Source: Anaerolineae bacterium (GTDB lineage: Bacteria; Chloroflexota; Anaerolineae; Promineifilales; Promineifilaceae). From it: a stretch of DNA of 64,000 nucleotides. The notes beneath the pieces are model-generated. The model did no database searches. It was not told where the DNA came from and saw nothing but the letters and a program-made list of their open reading frames with translations. The position numbers and the translations under genes are program-made. The stretch lies in assembly GCA_023954475.1 (NCBI GenBank), contig JAMLHW010000001.1, positions 62,001 to 126,000 of the forward strand, given 5' to 3'. Shown here piece by piece: positions 53,431-62,956 of the stretch; position 1 is the stretch's first letter; each line of letters begins with the position of its first letter.

Positions 53431-55710
53431 CTACTCGAGCGTGACGGGCCATGTTACGGCATCATCGCCGTCGCGACGGGGGACGCGCACGAGTGTTGCC
53501 GGATCGTAGAGGCCGACGGCAATGGTGTAGGGTCCGGGCTGCAATTCGGCCGATAACATCAATTCATGCCTATCGCCAATCCACTCACCTGTTTGCCACA
53601 TAGTGGTCGGATAAAAGCCACCGACCGGTGGCCCGTCACCACTCGCAACCAGGTTCCCGGTTTCATCGATCAACTGTACAAATACGGTGTAATTGGTATC
53701 CGGTGTCGCTTCAGCTTGCCATGTTAGCGTCACCGGCACTGTTGCGCCGGGTGATAATGTGTTCGGTATGGTGTAGCCGCGCAGTGTGATCCCTTGTTCG
53801 AACGGGATGTCGAGAATGGTCGTCGGCTCGACGGGATTTTCGGCCGATGTCAATCGCCCTTCACCCACCAGAACAAATTCCAGTGGCGTACCATCAGCTG
53901 CCATCGCCGGCAAGTCGGAATCCGTGGCGACATCGTACAAGCCCACATCGAGGCGCAGCACAGATGGTGCAGCCGCGTCGGCATTGACACGTACGCCGTA
54001 CTCATCGCGCCAAATTTCTCCTGTGTGCCAGCGACTGGTCGGAACCATGCCCCAACCCGGATAGCGCGAAACATTGCCGACTGAGTCGAAATCGCGCCCC
54101 AGCAGATGAACTGTGCTGACGTAATTGTTTGCTACCGGCTCGCTTGCCTGCCAGTAGAGGGTGACGCGGATGAACGCATCGCTGCCCGGTGTTGTTGTCT
54201 GCTCAGGAGCGAGGTCGACGCCGACAAGTTGAATTGCGCCGTCAGGTGCCATGTAGGTGATTGGCCCAAATTCGGCCGAAGCCGGCACAGTCAACAGCGC
54301 TTGTGGCCATGCATACGCCGGACGAATTGTTATCCACGGAATCACCACAGCTATTACCAGAAAATAGCCGGTTATCCACAATTCTATCCACACTTTATGC
54401 CCAAAACGCCGTCTGAGCGCGCGTTCCCATGCTACCCAGCCCGCCGCCCAAAGCACGTTGACAGCGCCTAACGCCGGAAAAAGTAGCCGACCCTGAAAGG
54501 CCGGCGAGATGATATTCCAGCGAACGAGCAGCAGGAATAAAAGCACAGCCCACGCAGCGAGCAGCCACGTGCCGCTCGGGAAGTGCCCGCGCTCACGCCG
54601 GTATACGATCAGTCCGACCATACCACCTACCAACAACAGATTGCAGACAACGTAAATCCATTGCGGCGCGGCGACGTTGACGCCACCGAATAAGCCCCAA
54701 TACGTGCGATAGAATGTGCCGAATTCGGCCAACCAACCGCTTAGCTGCAATGGTGCGTCACGCGTTCCCTGCACCGCGATGAACGGGATGAGGCCGGTCA
54801 AATCACCGTGAAGTACCATATTGCGCACAAACCACCAGCCCGAAATGATCAGGATTTCTGTGATGATGATGCTGCCGCCAATCAATACGGGTCGCCAATT
54901 GCGTCGTTGCCAACTCTGCCACGCCAGCGCACTGCCCGTCAGCCCTAGCAGCCCGCCGACGCTGAGTTTGGTCAGGATACCCAGGCCCAAAACGATGCCG
55001 AGAACGATAAATTGAACAATCGTTCTCGACTCTGTTCCAATGACTTCTCCCGCCTCAAACTGTCGCCAGAGACGGACGAGGAGCCATATGCCCAGAGAGC
55101 CGAGAAAAATGGCGAGCGAATCGTTGTTGACCGCTGCGTGGACGAAGAGAAACATCGGATTGAACGCTGTCAATGCTGCGGCCAGCAATCCAACCCGTGC
55201 CGAAAACAACAATCGGCCGAGGTGTGCCGTCACAACAATCGTCCCTGCGCCCAATAGCAGTGATGCCAAGCGAATCACATTGACTGCCAGAATGGAGCCG
55301 CTGCCGGGGAATGCCTGCCGATCCGGATTGTGGATGATCAGGTTCTTGTTGTGAATCTGGTTAGGGTCGCCGACAAAAGCATGCGGATTGCGCTGGTGAA
55401 CAACAGGCAAATCAGATGTGTCGATGTCTGCCGTCAGCGCGGCCATCATGAGGTAGTAGAGTGGGGGTTGTGCGCCTTCCTGCAGCCAGCGCCCCGGATT
55501 GTCCGCATCGAGAATGACCAGTTCGCCTGTGGTTTGGATGTGCTGGACGACCGGATAATGCTTGTATTCATCGGAAGCTTCCAACGGCGGCGTAGCCCAG
55601 GCATAGACGACGCCCAACGCGAGAAAAGCGAACACAACTATGGCGAGAAGCGCCTGCCAATGGCGTTGACTGACGGGTAGAAGGGGCGAGAGTTCGGCCG
55701 AATTGATCAC
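53431..55710 (-). CDS. Large GT-C-like membrane protein with C-terminal beta modules (third of three)
   Basis: A 759-residue protein. About 10-12 membrane spans fill residues 20-480. The first periplasmic loop begins PPLEASDEYKHYPVVQH, where the DE pair is the GT-C catalytic/metal motif, and continues QPPLYYLMMAA. The final 270 residues are soluble and built of at least two beta modules with a recurring VGLYD signature (near 600 and 740). The last one reads VGLYDPATLVRVP. It probably glycosylates a surface polymer. One perfect DnaA box and several near ones lie inside the coding sequence. Confidence 0.8.
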   Translation of the reverse strand: MINSAELSPLLPVSQRHWQALLAIVVFAFLALGVVYAWATPPLEASDEYKHYPVVQHIQTTGELVILDADNPGRWLQEGAQPPLYYLMMAALTADIDTSDLPVVHQRNPHAFVGDPNQIHNKNLIIHNPDRQAFPGSGSILAVNVIRLASLLLGAGTIVVTAHLGRLLFSARVGLLAAALTAFNPMFLFVHAAVNNDSLAIFLGSLGIWLLVRLWRQFEAGEVIGTESRTIVQFIVLGIVLGLGILTKLSVGGLLGLTGSALAWQSWQRRNWRPVLIGGSIIITEILIISGWWFVRNMVLHGDLTGLIPFIAVQGTRDAPLQLSGWLAEFGTFYRTYWGLFGGVNVAAPQWIYVVCNLLLVGGMVGLIVYRRERGHFPSGTWLLAAWAVLLFLLLVRWNIISPAFQGRLLFPALGAVNVLWAAGWVAWERALRRRFGHKVWIELWITGYFLVIAVVIPWITIRPAYAWPQALLTVPASAEFGPITYMAPDGAIQLVGVDLAPEQTTTPGSDAFIRVTLYWQASEPVANNYVSTVHLLGRDFDSVGNVSRYPGWGMVPTSRWHTGEIWRDEYGVRVNADAAAPSVLRLDVGLYDVATDSDLPAMAADGTPLEFVLVGEGRLTSAENPVEPTTILDIPFEQGITLRGYTIPNTLSPGATVPVTLTWQAEATPDTNYTVFVQLIDETGNLVASGDGPPVGGFYPTTMWQTGEWIGDRHELMLSAELQPGPYTIAVGLYDPATLVRVPRRDGDDAVTWPVTLE

Positions 55711-55757
55711 GGTTTTCTCTGGTAGCTGTGACTGAAAAACATGCTACACGCAAAAAG

Positions 55758-55786
55758 TTATGCACATCAGAGATCGGTTATCCACA
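55758..55786. promoter_or_regulatory. DnaA boxes in the spacer between two GT-C genes
   Basis: TTATGCACA (one mismatch, 55758-55766) and perfect TTATCCACA (55778-55786) in the 84-base gap. Confidence 0.6.
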
Positions 55787-55794
55787 GTTATGCG

Positions 55795-58005
55795 CTACTT
55801 CTCCACAGCCACTGTTCCGATTTGGAACACGTCGCTGCCGGTCATTTGACCGTCAACAGAGACGGGTAAGCGATTGAAATCCGCATCGTATAGACCTATC
55901 CACAGGGGATAAAAACCTGTGGATAACTCATCCGGAATGTGGATAAAATAGTTGTCCTCAAATACTTCTCCGGCTTGCCATAGATGTGTAGGGTAGTCGC
56001 CGGACAACGGAACGGCATCACCTTGCGCTAACGGCGGCACATCTGATCGCCCGACATGCAGCAGCGTTGTCAGGTCACGGCCTGGCGGATCGATTACCGC
56101 CCATGTGACCGAAACGGCTACATTTGACCCCGGCTGCACCACATCTGGGTCAATTTCGGCCGAAACAAGCCCGATCTTTGTGTCGTCATCCCCCAGATAT
56201 GCTATAGGGTTATCCACATTTGTCCACATATTCGGCCGAATTGTCAACAGCCCCACGTCTGTGTCCGCGCCGTCGACCAACGCCACGTTTACGCGTGCCT
56301 GTGTCGGAGCAACGGCAGCCTCATCGAGCCGGATACCTACACGGCTGTGGATAACTTGCCCACTTTTCCACAGGTTTGCCGGAAATAATCCACCGCCGTG
56401 ATAGCTCTGCAATTTGCCGATCAACGTGTTTTCGCGGCCAAAAATGGTGATGACGACTTCCGGAACGGTTTGCGGCGGCTGTTGTGTTGTCCAATATAAG
56501 TCGAGCCAAACGATGTCACCAGGCTGCGTCGACTCGGTTTTCAGCTCAGCGGCGACCAGTTCGACGCCAAAACCCAGATTTTTATGCACAGGCGCGGCTG
56601 TCGGGGGAATTTCGGCCGAAATTTCGGGTAGTGCATAAATCGGCCGAATGACAAACAGCGCGCAGTAGAATGTTGTCACCAGTAGTATCCCGGCAAACGC
56701 CATGGCGACACGTCGCTGAACCGGCTGATGCAGCCGATCCAGCCATTGCGACAGGCCATATCCCAGCCCCAGCGCCACCTGCAGCAGCGCCGGAAACAGC
56801 AAACGCCCTTGCGCTGCCTTTGTTTGCAGCAAGAAGAGTACCATACCGGCGTACACCAGCACGACCCATCCGGCCAGCAACAGCGGCAGGCCCCAACGCT
56901 GCGGCCCGGATTCATCCGTATGTGTCCGCGTCGCCCGGCGCTGCAAAAACGCGCCGACAATGCTCAAAACAATAAGTGTCGTCCACAGCCATAGCACCCA
57001 GGAGGGTGGCGTGACATTGAACCAGCCAAAAACGCCGATCAGCGAGCGCCAGATGGCCGGCCATTCCGACAGGACTTGAGCCAAGGTGAAACCACGGTTG
57101 CCGCCGGCTTCGAGCACAAATTGGTTCGCCGCTGTCGGATCACCGTAGAGCTGCCAATTGCGCACCAGCAGCCATCCGCCTATGAGCAGCGCCAAACTGC
57201 CGACAACGGCCCATGCACCCACGAGCCGTCTCCAGCTCCAGCGATGCGCCCATGCCAGCACGAGTAAAAAGCCGACTGCGTAGACGAGCAGTAACAATCC
57301 GGCCGTTTTGCTCAGCAGCGCCAATCCAATTGTCAAGCCTAGCAGTCCCAATCGGCTCCACGAAACTGCTAGTCCTCCAACGCGAGAGTTTTGCCACATC
57401 CAAATCAACTGCCAAAGCGCAGCTGACGCCAGAAAGATGATGAGTACATCGTTGTTGACGTAGCTATGGAGGAAATTGAACTGTGGCAGAAAAGCGACAA
57501 GCGTCGTTGCTAGCAAGGCACGGTATGGTTTGTCGGGCCACAGGGTGCTGCCTGCGCCAAAGATGAAAAACAAGGTGCCGAGGCCGAGCGCGACTGAAAA
57601 GAAGCGCAGCATGTGAACGCCGAGCGCCCAATCCTGCCACGGCCACATTTCGGCCGATGTGTGTACCAAGAAGTTGCGATTGGTGGGAGACCCAGCATCG
57701 CCGAGTTGTACAAACGGATTTATCCACACATTCTCCACAGGATATTCGACGGCAATCGGCCGAAGTAACACACTCGCCAACCCGTAATACAAGGGCGGTT
57801 GGGCCGCTTCTTGCCCCAGCCACGCATCGGCTGCGCCGTCAATTACCGGAAGTTGACCTGTTTCTGCCAGAAAATGGGCAACGGCGAAATGGTGGTGTTC
57901 GTCAGGCGCTTCAAAGAGCGGATTGACCACACTATACGTGACCGTGACTGCCAGATAGCCAATCAGGAGCAGAATCAGCCAGCGGTTTGCGTCGTGTTTG
58001 GTCAT
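55795..58005 (-). CDS. Large GT-C-like membrane protein with C-terminal beta modules (second of three)
   Basis: A 736-residue paralogue of the neighbour. The first loop has FEAPDEHHHFAVAHFL with the acidic pair and QPPLYYGLASVL. About 11 spans reach residue about 430. Two C-terminal beta modules follow, with WKSGQVIHSRVGI and WQAGEVFEDNYFIHIP segments, and IGLYDADFNRLPV near the end. Five perfect DnaA-box sequences occur in this gene, read in different frames and orientations. It is 15 bases after the methyltransferase gene. Confidence 0.8.
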   Translation of the reverse strand: MTKHDANRWLILLLIGYLAVTVTYSVVNPLFEAPDEHHHFAVAHFLAETGQLPVIDGAADAWLGQEAAQPPLYYGLASVLLRPIAVEYPVENVWINPFVQLGDAGSPTNRNFLVHTSAEMWPWQDWALGVHMLRFFSVALGLGTLFFIFGAGSTLWPDKPYRALLATTLVAFLPQFNFLHSYVNNDVLIIFLASAALWQLIWMWQNSRVGGLAVSWSRLGLLGLTIGLALLSKTAGLLLLVYAVGFLLVLAWAHRWSWRRLVGAWAVVGSLALLIGGWLLVRNWQLYGDPTAANQFVLEAGGNRGFTLAQVLSEWPAIWRSLIGVFGWFNVTPPSWVLWLWTTLIVLSIVGAFLQRRATRTHTDESGPQRWGLPLLLAGWVVLVYAGMVLFLLQTKAAQGRLLFPALLQVALGLGYGLSQWLDRLHQPVQRRVAMAFAGILLVTTFYCALFVIRPIYALPEISAEIPPTAAPVHKNLGFGVELVAAELKTESTQPGDIVWLDLYWTTQQPPQTVPEVVITIFGRENTLIGKLQSYHGGGLFPANLWKSGQVIHSRVGIRLDEAAVAPTQARVNVALVDGADTDVGLLTIRPNMWTNVDNPIAYLGDDDTKIGLVSAEIDPDVVQPGSNVAVSVTWAVIDPPGRDLTTLLHVGRSDVPPLAQGDAVPLSGDYPTHLWQAGEVFEDNYFIHIPDELSTGFYPLWIGLYDADFNRLPVSVDGQMTGSDVFQIGTVAVEK

Positions 58006-58020
58006 CGGACTATTGGCTGG

Positions 58021-58830
58021 TTAAGCCGGTTTCCGTGCTTGTAATGAGAACAGAAACGGAATGATGCCGTGTTGATGAGCGGGCAAACGCCACCAGCCGT
58101 CTTCCCCTTGCACCATAAACGGGAATTTTGCGCGTGCTGCGTAGGGAAATTCGTGAAGAAACTCAATGTGCAGGCCGGCCGCGATGAGTGCATTGATCAC
58201 GTCGCCCAGACTGTAATCCCATACATAGGAGACGCTGCTTTCCCCTTCGTTGTCAGTGGCATAGGACCCGGTTGCTTCGATGCGCTGTGGTGTGTCTGAA
58301 TGGAAGTAGGATCGTTCGGCTTTGAATTCGTCGTGGGGTTTCGGCCGAAAAACGCGAAACATAGGATGATCTTCCACAATGTAGAAGATGCCACCGGGTT
58401 TGAGGTAGTGCGCGATTAGTTTGCCCCACGACGGCAAATCAGGCAATCCGTGTAATACACCATACGACGTAAAAACGATGTCGAACGCACCTACCAGCAC
58501 CTCGGTCAGTTTGTAGATGTCACTGCAATAGAATTGCGCCGGGATGCTGAGGTCATCGCTGAGTGATTGTGCCAGCGCAATAGCCTTTGGTGAAAAATCG
58601 ACGCCGGTAACAACTGCGCCCCGTCGCGCCCAGGCAAGTGTGTCCATGCCGAAGTGACACTGCAGATGCAACAGCGTTTTCCCTTGAACATTACCAACTT
58701 CCGTCAACTCGATAGAACGCAGCCGGTCTTTACCGGCCTTGAACCCAGCGAGATCGTAAAAAGACGATGCTTGATGTTCATCAGTCAATTGATCCCAACG
58801 TTTCCGGTTGGCCTGGAGATAATCGTTCAT
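58021..58830 (-). CDS. Class I SAM-dependent methyltransferase
   Basis: A 269-residue protein. Motif I is LLHLQCHFGMDTLAWARRG, followed by VTGVDFSPKAIALAQ and later FDIVFTSYGVLHGL, the standard Rossmann methyltransferase layout. The substrate is unknown. The gene lies between two glycosyltransferase genes on the same strand, with 15 and 22 base gaps, so a sugar or surface-glycan methylation is a reasonable guess. Confidence 0.85.
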   Translation of the reverse strand: MNDYLQANRKRWDQLTDEHQASSFYDLAGFKAGKDRLRSIELTEVGNVQGKTLLHLQCHFGMDTLAWARRGAVVTGVDFSPKAIALAQSLSDDLSIPAQFYCSDIYKLTEVLVGAFDIVFTSYGVLHGLPDLPSWGKLIAHYLKPGGIFYIVEDHPMFRVFRPKPHDEFKAERSYFHSDTPQRIEATGSYATDNEGESSVSYVWDYSLGDVINALIAAGLHIEFLHEFPYAARAKFPFMVQGEDGWWRLPAHQHGIIPFLFSLQARKPA

Positions 58831-58852
58831 TAAATCAATCTCTTTTTCGGAA

Positions 58853-61633
58853 TCATGGCACAGTGATCGTCGTCAGTAAGAGGACATCATTTGGCATTGG
58901 TATGCCATTTTGCGACACGGGCACACGGACAAGCGTTTCCGGATCGTAGAAGCCGACGAAAATATCGTAATCCCCAGGTGGCAACGGGCTTATCCCCAGG
59001 TTGTGGATATCTTCGAGAATTTCACCGGGTCGCCAGCCATCAGTTGGGCGCAGCCAATCGACCGGAATGCGGTCTGATTGCGTCACTGCTTCGATGCCAC
59101 CAGAGGGGACAACGTGGACAAATACGGTGTAGCTCTGTGGCGCGTCGCCGGTCGCTTCCCAATACAGGGTGAGGCTGTCGCCGTTTTGCACATAAGCACG
59201 CACCTTACCCACATTGATAAATAGGTTATCCCCAACAGTTACAAGGTTATCCACAGGTTTCAGTTCAGTTATCAATGGCCATGCTTCAACGGTCACTTCG
59301 CCAAACAGGTTGGCATCGCTGCGCCACGGCAATCGGCCGAAACGGCTGGGCACTGGTTCATCACCGTCAAATACAGTCCAACGCAGCGAAAATTGCCCCG
59401 GCGCAGTCTCTGGCGGGAAGTAGATACCAATCGGCTGTGCGATGCGAGTATCTGTCGGGAAATGGCTGCCGGATAGCCAGGATGGTCCGACTACGCCACC
59501 ATCGACGCGCAAAACATCCCCATTGTGATCGATGACTTCGAGCTGATAACGCAGGCTGTCGGCAAACGTGGTTTGCCATACCAGGGTGACGGGCAGTGGA
59601 TGACCTGGTTTGACCGCTTCAGTGCTGATGACATCGACAAGATGCAAGCCGTTGGCAAAATGCAATCCCGTATTGGGATCGCTTTCGGCCGAACTGCCTG
59701 CAATCTCTACTTCCAATAGCGGTTCCCATTCGCCTGAACCTGTTTCATCCGCATAATCCCAGGAACCGACAAGTAACTCATACGTGCCCGGCGGCAAGCT
59801 GTCCGGTAATTCCAACTGGTAATTGGTGCGCTGCAATGTTGTATCAGGCAACGGCGGCGCAGCGTCCATATAAAATGGTGCCACGTTTTTGGCCAACAAT
59901 TCGCCGTCCGGGGCACGCAAAGCCAATTGCACACCGTGCTCCGCTGAGGGGGCAGCGGCATCCCAGAATAGATCGACCCACAGGTTATCCACAGCTTTCT
60001 CAGGCATTATCCCCAACCGTGCGCCTCGTAGAACCGGCAATCCGTCTCCCTGCCACGTCTGTGCCACAGCATCCGACGGTAATGTCTCCACGCCAAATGG
60101 AACACTCTGATATGCTGTGATTTTCATCTCTGTGTTGACGCCGTGGAACCAGCGTTCATCAATGGGCAACAGTTTGCCTTCGATTTGCGCCCCGACAACG
60201 TTTTCCGGGTCGCGATTGTCTGGAGGCGGTTCAGCCATGTACCAGACGCGGTCATAGTCGGCAAACAGTTGTAGTAAATCGTCGATCGTGCCGGGATGTG
60301 CACCGTGCGGGTAGGTGGGCAGGGCGGTGACGGCGATGTCGTCACGCGTGCGGTAATGTTCGTGCAGCGGCATGAGTAGCGCGTTGTGATAGAGCACGAC
60401 ATCGTTAGCGCCGGCATGTGATTCGATGTAGGCGACCATGCCGCGATAATCTTCTTTGGTGAATCGGATGTCGTGGTACAGATTATCGAGAGCAATGTGT
60501 GATGCCCAGAGTACGATGGTGATGCCCAGAATGGCGACCGCACTGTGCAACATGCCCCACTTTTTGTGCCGCTCTGCAGGCTGCGGCCAGAAAAGCGACG
60601 CCCCGCGAGCCAACAAAATAAACAGGGCCGGCGAACCGACCATGATGTGGCGCACGCCGAGATACATTGGTTTGAAAAGAGCCGAGCCGACTATTAAACC
60701 GAGCGGTGTGGCGAACAGGTAGATGAGGAGAAACAGGCGTGACAACCAGGCGTTTTCGGCTTTGCGGCGGTAAACGATGCCGGCGAGGAGCAGTAGCCAC
60801 AAGCCGATGGTGAACACCTGAATGAGCAGCGCGTTGTGATCGACTGTTCGGCCGAAAACAAAGCCGCGTACCACATCCTCAACAATTACCCACGGCGGGA
60901 CTGTCGTGTAGCCGGTTTCCGGTGCATCGGACAGCAAGCGGCTCGTGACCAATGGCAGCAAGGGTAAAGTCAGCAGGAAAGCCAGCACGGCGCCGCCGAC
61001 CAGCCATTTCTTCAATCCCGCGTGCCACAACAACCATGCCCAGAGTATACCCTGGCCTAAAATCAGGAATGCGGCTGTGTAATGTGTCCAGAAAGCCAAT
61101 CCGGCCAGAATGACATAGGACAGCAGCCACCCGACCAGCCTTTTTTTGTTCTGACTATCGGCTAGGGCACGCCACAGCGCATAGGACGCCAATGCCATCA
61201 GCAGGACGGCCAGCGTATACATGCGTGCTTCTTGCGCATACCAGACTTGCAACGGATTGACGGCGGCAAACAGTGCTGCGATGAGGCCGATAGTGTCACT
61301 GTGTATTTTTCGGCCGATTTGAAACACGACCGGCACGAGTAAAACACCGAATAACAGTGGCAAATAGCGCCAGGCAAAGTCTGTGCCGCCGAGCAGGCGT
61401 TCACCGACGTGGGCGACGAGGTAATAGAGCGGTGGATGGGTATCGCGTGTTGCCCAGCCCTGAATGTCGATCTCGTTCCTGAGGATTTTAGCGAAGTCAT
61501 AGCCGGCGCGTACCGGCGTCAGGCCCTCGTCGTGCCAAAAGCTCATCGCATCCAGATTGTGTATCCGTATAGCGAAGGCGAGCAGGATTAACACGCCCAA
61601 CAATGTCAGGCGTTGATTGCGCGTCAGGTTCAT
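58853..61633 (-). CDS. Large GT-C glycosyltransferase (PMT/GT39-like) with C-terminal beta modules (first of three)
   Basis: A 926-residue protein. AMSFWHDEGLTPVRAGYDF supplies the DE pair in the first loop, and HPPLYYLVAHVGERLLG follows, both hallmarks of Pmt/ArnT-type enzymes. About 12 spans reach residue 400. A soluble part (about 400-530) comes next, then several beta modules to the C-terminus, the last ending VGFYDPETLVRVPV. It opens a four-gene operon. Two perfect and four one-mismatch DnaA boxes lie in its coding sequence (58990-60015). Confidence 0.85.
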   Translation of the reverse strand: MNLTRNQRLTLLGVLILLAFAIRIHNLDAMSFWHDEGLTPVRAGYDFAKILRNEIDIQGWATRDTHPPLYYLVAHVGERLLGGTDFAWRYLPLLFGVLLVPVVFQIGRKIHSDTIGLIAALFAAVNPLQVWYAQEARMYTLAVLLMALASYALWRALADSQNKKRLVGWLLSYVILAGLAFWTHYTAAFLILGQGILWAWLLWHAGLKKWLVGGAVLAFLLTLPLLPLVTSRLLSDAPETGYTTVPPWVIVEDVVRGFVFGRTVDHNALLIQVFTIGLWLLLLAGIVYRRKAENAWLSRLFLLIYLFATPLGLIVGSALFKPMYLGVRHIMVGSPALFILLARGASLFWPQPAERHKKWGMLHSAVAILGITIVLWASHIALDNLYHDIRFTKEDYRGMVAYIESHAGANDVVLYHNALLMPLHEHYRTRDDIAVTALPTYPHGAHPGTIDDLLQLFADYDRVWYMAEPPPDNRDPENVVGAQIEGKLLPIDERWFHGVNTEMKITAYQSVPFGVETLPSDAVAQTWQGDGLPVLRGARLGIMPEKAVDNLWVDLFWDAAAPSAEHGVQLALRAPDGELLAKNVAPFYMDAAPPLPDTTLQRTNYQLELPDSLPPGTYELLVGSWDYADETGSGEWEPLLEVEIAGSSAESDPNTGLHFANGLHLVDVISTEAVKPGHPLPVTLVWQTTFADSLRYQLEVIDHNGDVLRVDGGVVGPSWLSGSHFPTDTRIAQPIGIYFPPETAPGQFSLRWTVFDGDEPVPSRFGRLPWRSDANLFGEVTVEAWPLITELKPVDNLVTVGDNLFINVGKVRAYVQNGDSLTLYWEATGDAPQSYTVFVHVVPSGGIEAVTQSDRIPVDWLRPTDGWRPGEILEDIHNLGISPLPPGDYDIFVGFYDPETLVRVPVSQNGIPMPNDVLLLTTITVP

Positions 61634-61758
61634 AGCGGCATGATTTTACCCGATGCCGTGTGAATAGTCCGATGGAGTTGAATGTGTGGTTAGAGCGTGG
61701 GCCAGTCGTCACGCTTGCGGATTAGAGAAGTTGTCTCCACAGCGTCATTCGGCCGAAA

Positions 61759-62133
61759 TCAAGCCTGATCCAACGGTACGACGCGGTCAGGCGAAGGGGT
61801 TACGGCAAAGCGCACGGCAGAAATGGACGGCAGATTGAAAACGTAAGCCTTCAAGATGCGGTGCATACCGTCCATCACGTTGCCTTCGGCGCTGATGATG
61901 ATCGGATAGCTCAAATCGGCGGCCAGAATTTGCTTTGACTGGTCGCCGATGTCGCGCCAATAGAGGGTGTCGGTCGGTAGATTGAACTGGAAGTTGTCGT
62001 TAGTCCAGTCGAACTTATCCAGGGAGATGTGAATGACAGGTTCCGATGCTGCGAGTTGCCACAGCCGTTTGGCGCTCCAGAAATAGAGGCTGTCGTCGTC
62101 TTCTTCAACGTAGCCGTGTTCGCCCCAGCTCAT
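61759..62133 (-). CDS. Small ParB/sulfiredoxin-fold-like protein
   Basis: A 124-residue protein. The segment YPIIISAEGNVMDGMHRILKAYV resembles the (V/I)DGxHR core of ParB/Srx-like domains, which bind nucleotides or act as CTPases/nucleases. Only this one domain is present, with no DNA-binding part, so it is not the chromosomal ParB. Its ATG overlaps the stop of livF by four bases, an odd partner for a transporter gene. The function is unknown. Confidence 0.6.
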   Translation of the reverse strand: MSWGEHGYVEEDDDSLYFWSAKRLWQLAASEPVIHISLDKFDWTNDNFQFNLPTDTLYWRDIGDQSKQILAADLSYPIIISAEGNVMDGMHRILKAYVFNLPSISAVRFAVTPSPDRVVPLDQA

Positions 62134-62885
62134 ACATCACCCAGATAAGCCTTCTTCATCTGCGGATTGGTGCGCAGCGCTTCGGCCGAACCGCTCAACA
62201 CGATCTCGCCAGTTTGCAGCACGTACCCCTTGTCAGCAATCGACAACGCCATATTTGCGTTCTGCTCGACCATAAAAATCGTCGTCCCCTCATTGCTGAT
62301 CGTCTGAATGATGTCGAAAACCGTCTGCACAAAGATCGGCGCCAACCCCATCGACGGCTCATCCATCAGCAGCAGCTTGGGACGTGCCATCAACGCCCGC
62401 GACATCGCTACCATTTGCTGTTCGCCGCCGGACAGCGTACCCGCCGTCTGGTGCAGACGCTCCTTGACGCGTGGAAACAGTGTAAACAGATGCTCCATAT
62501 CAGCTTCGATCTCATCGTCGTTGCGGAGAAATGCACCCATTTTCAGATTTTCGAGGACGGACATTCGGCCGAAAAGTCGTCGATTCTCAGGCACCAGGGA
62601 AACTCCCAATCCGACGATTTCCTTCGTCTGCATTTTTTCAGTGCGCGTGCCGAGAAATTCAATCGTACCCTCCCGAGGAGGGGCATAACCTAAAATCGTC
62701 TTCAGTGTCGTCGATTTACCGCTGGCATTTCCGCCCAGTAAACAGACCATTTCGCCTTTGCGAATCTCGATATTGATCTTGTTCAATGCCCGAATTGCGC
62801 CGTAATAGGTACACACATCGGTCATGCGCAGCACAATTTCGCGTTCGACTTTGTTTTTACCGTTGTCACTCATGCTTTCAGCCAT
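62130..62885 (-). CDS. livF: Branched-chain amino-acid ABC transporter ATPase LivF
   Basis: A 251-residue ATPase with Walker A GGNASGKST (Asn-Ala in place of the usual Asn-Gly), signature LSGGEQQM and Walker B LLLMDEPSMGLAP. SMGLAP and LVPENRRLF are specific to the LivF branch. With LivG it drives uptake of Leu/Ile/Val or related amides. The first ATG (62885) or the second (62873) could start it. Confidence 0.92.
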   Translation of the reverse strand: MAESMSDNGKNKVEREIVLRMTDVCTYYGAIRALNKINIEIRKGEMVCLLGGNASGKSTTLKTILGYAPPREGTIEFLGTRTEKMQTKEIVGLGVSLVPENRRLFGRMSVLENLKMGAFLRNDDEIEADMEHLFTLFPRVKERLHQTAGTLSGGEQQMVAMSRALMARPKLLLMDEPSMGLAPIFVQTVFDIIQTISNEGTTIFMVEQNANMALSIADKGYVLQTGEIVLSGSAEALRTNPQMKKAYLGDV

Positions 62886-62913
62886 TTGCTTTAGCCATTA
62901 GCGCCTGGCGTTC

Positions 62914-62937
62914 AGCCTTAGCATGAAGCTAAGCGCT
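62914..62937. other. Hairpin between livG and livF
   Basis: CTTAGC-ATGAA-GCTAAG with partial extension inside the 71-base spacer. No T run; possibly an mRNA-processing or repeat element. Confidence 0.35.
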
Positions 62938-62956
62938 GATCGCTGATGGCTAACAG

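Noticed and set aside
62012-62022. Additional DnaA box near 62.0 kb
   Set aside because: TTATCCAGG has two mismatches to the consensus and was not counted.
61759-62133. Chromosomal ParB linked to the parS sites
   Set aside because: It lacks the helix-turn-helix and dimerisation domains and is fused into a transporter operon.
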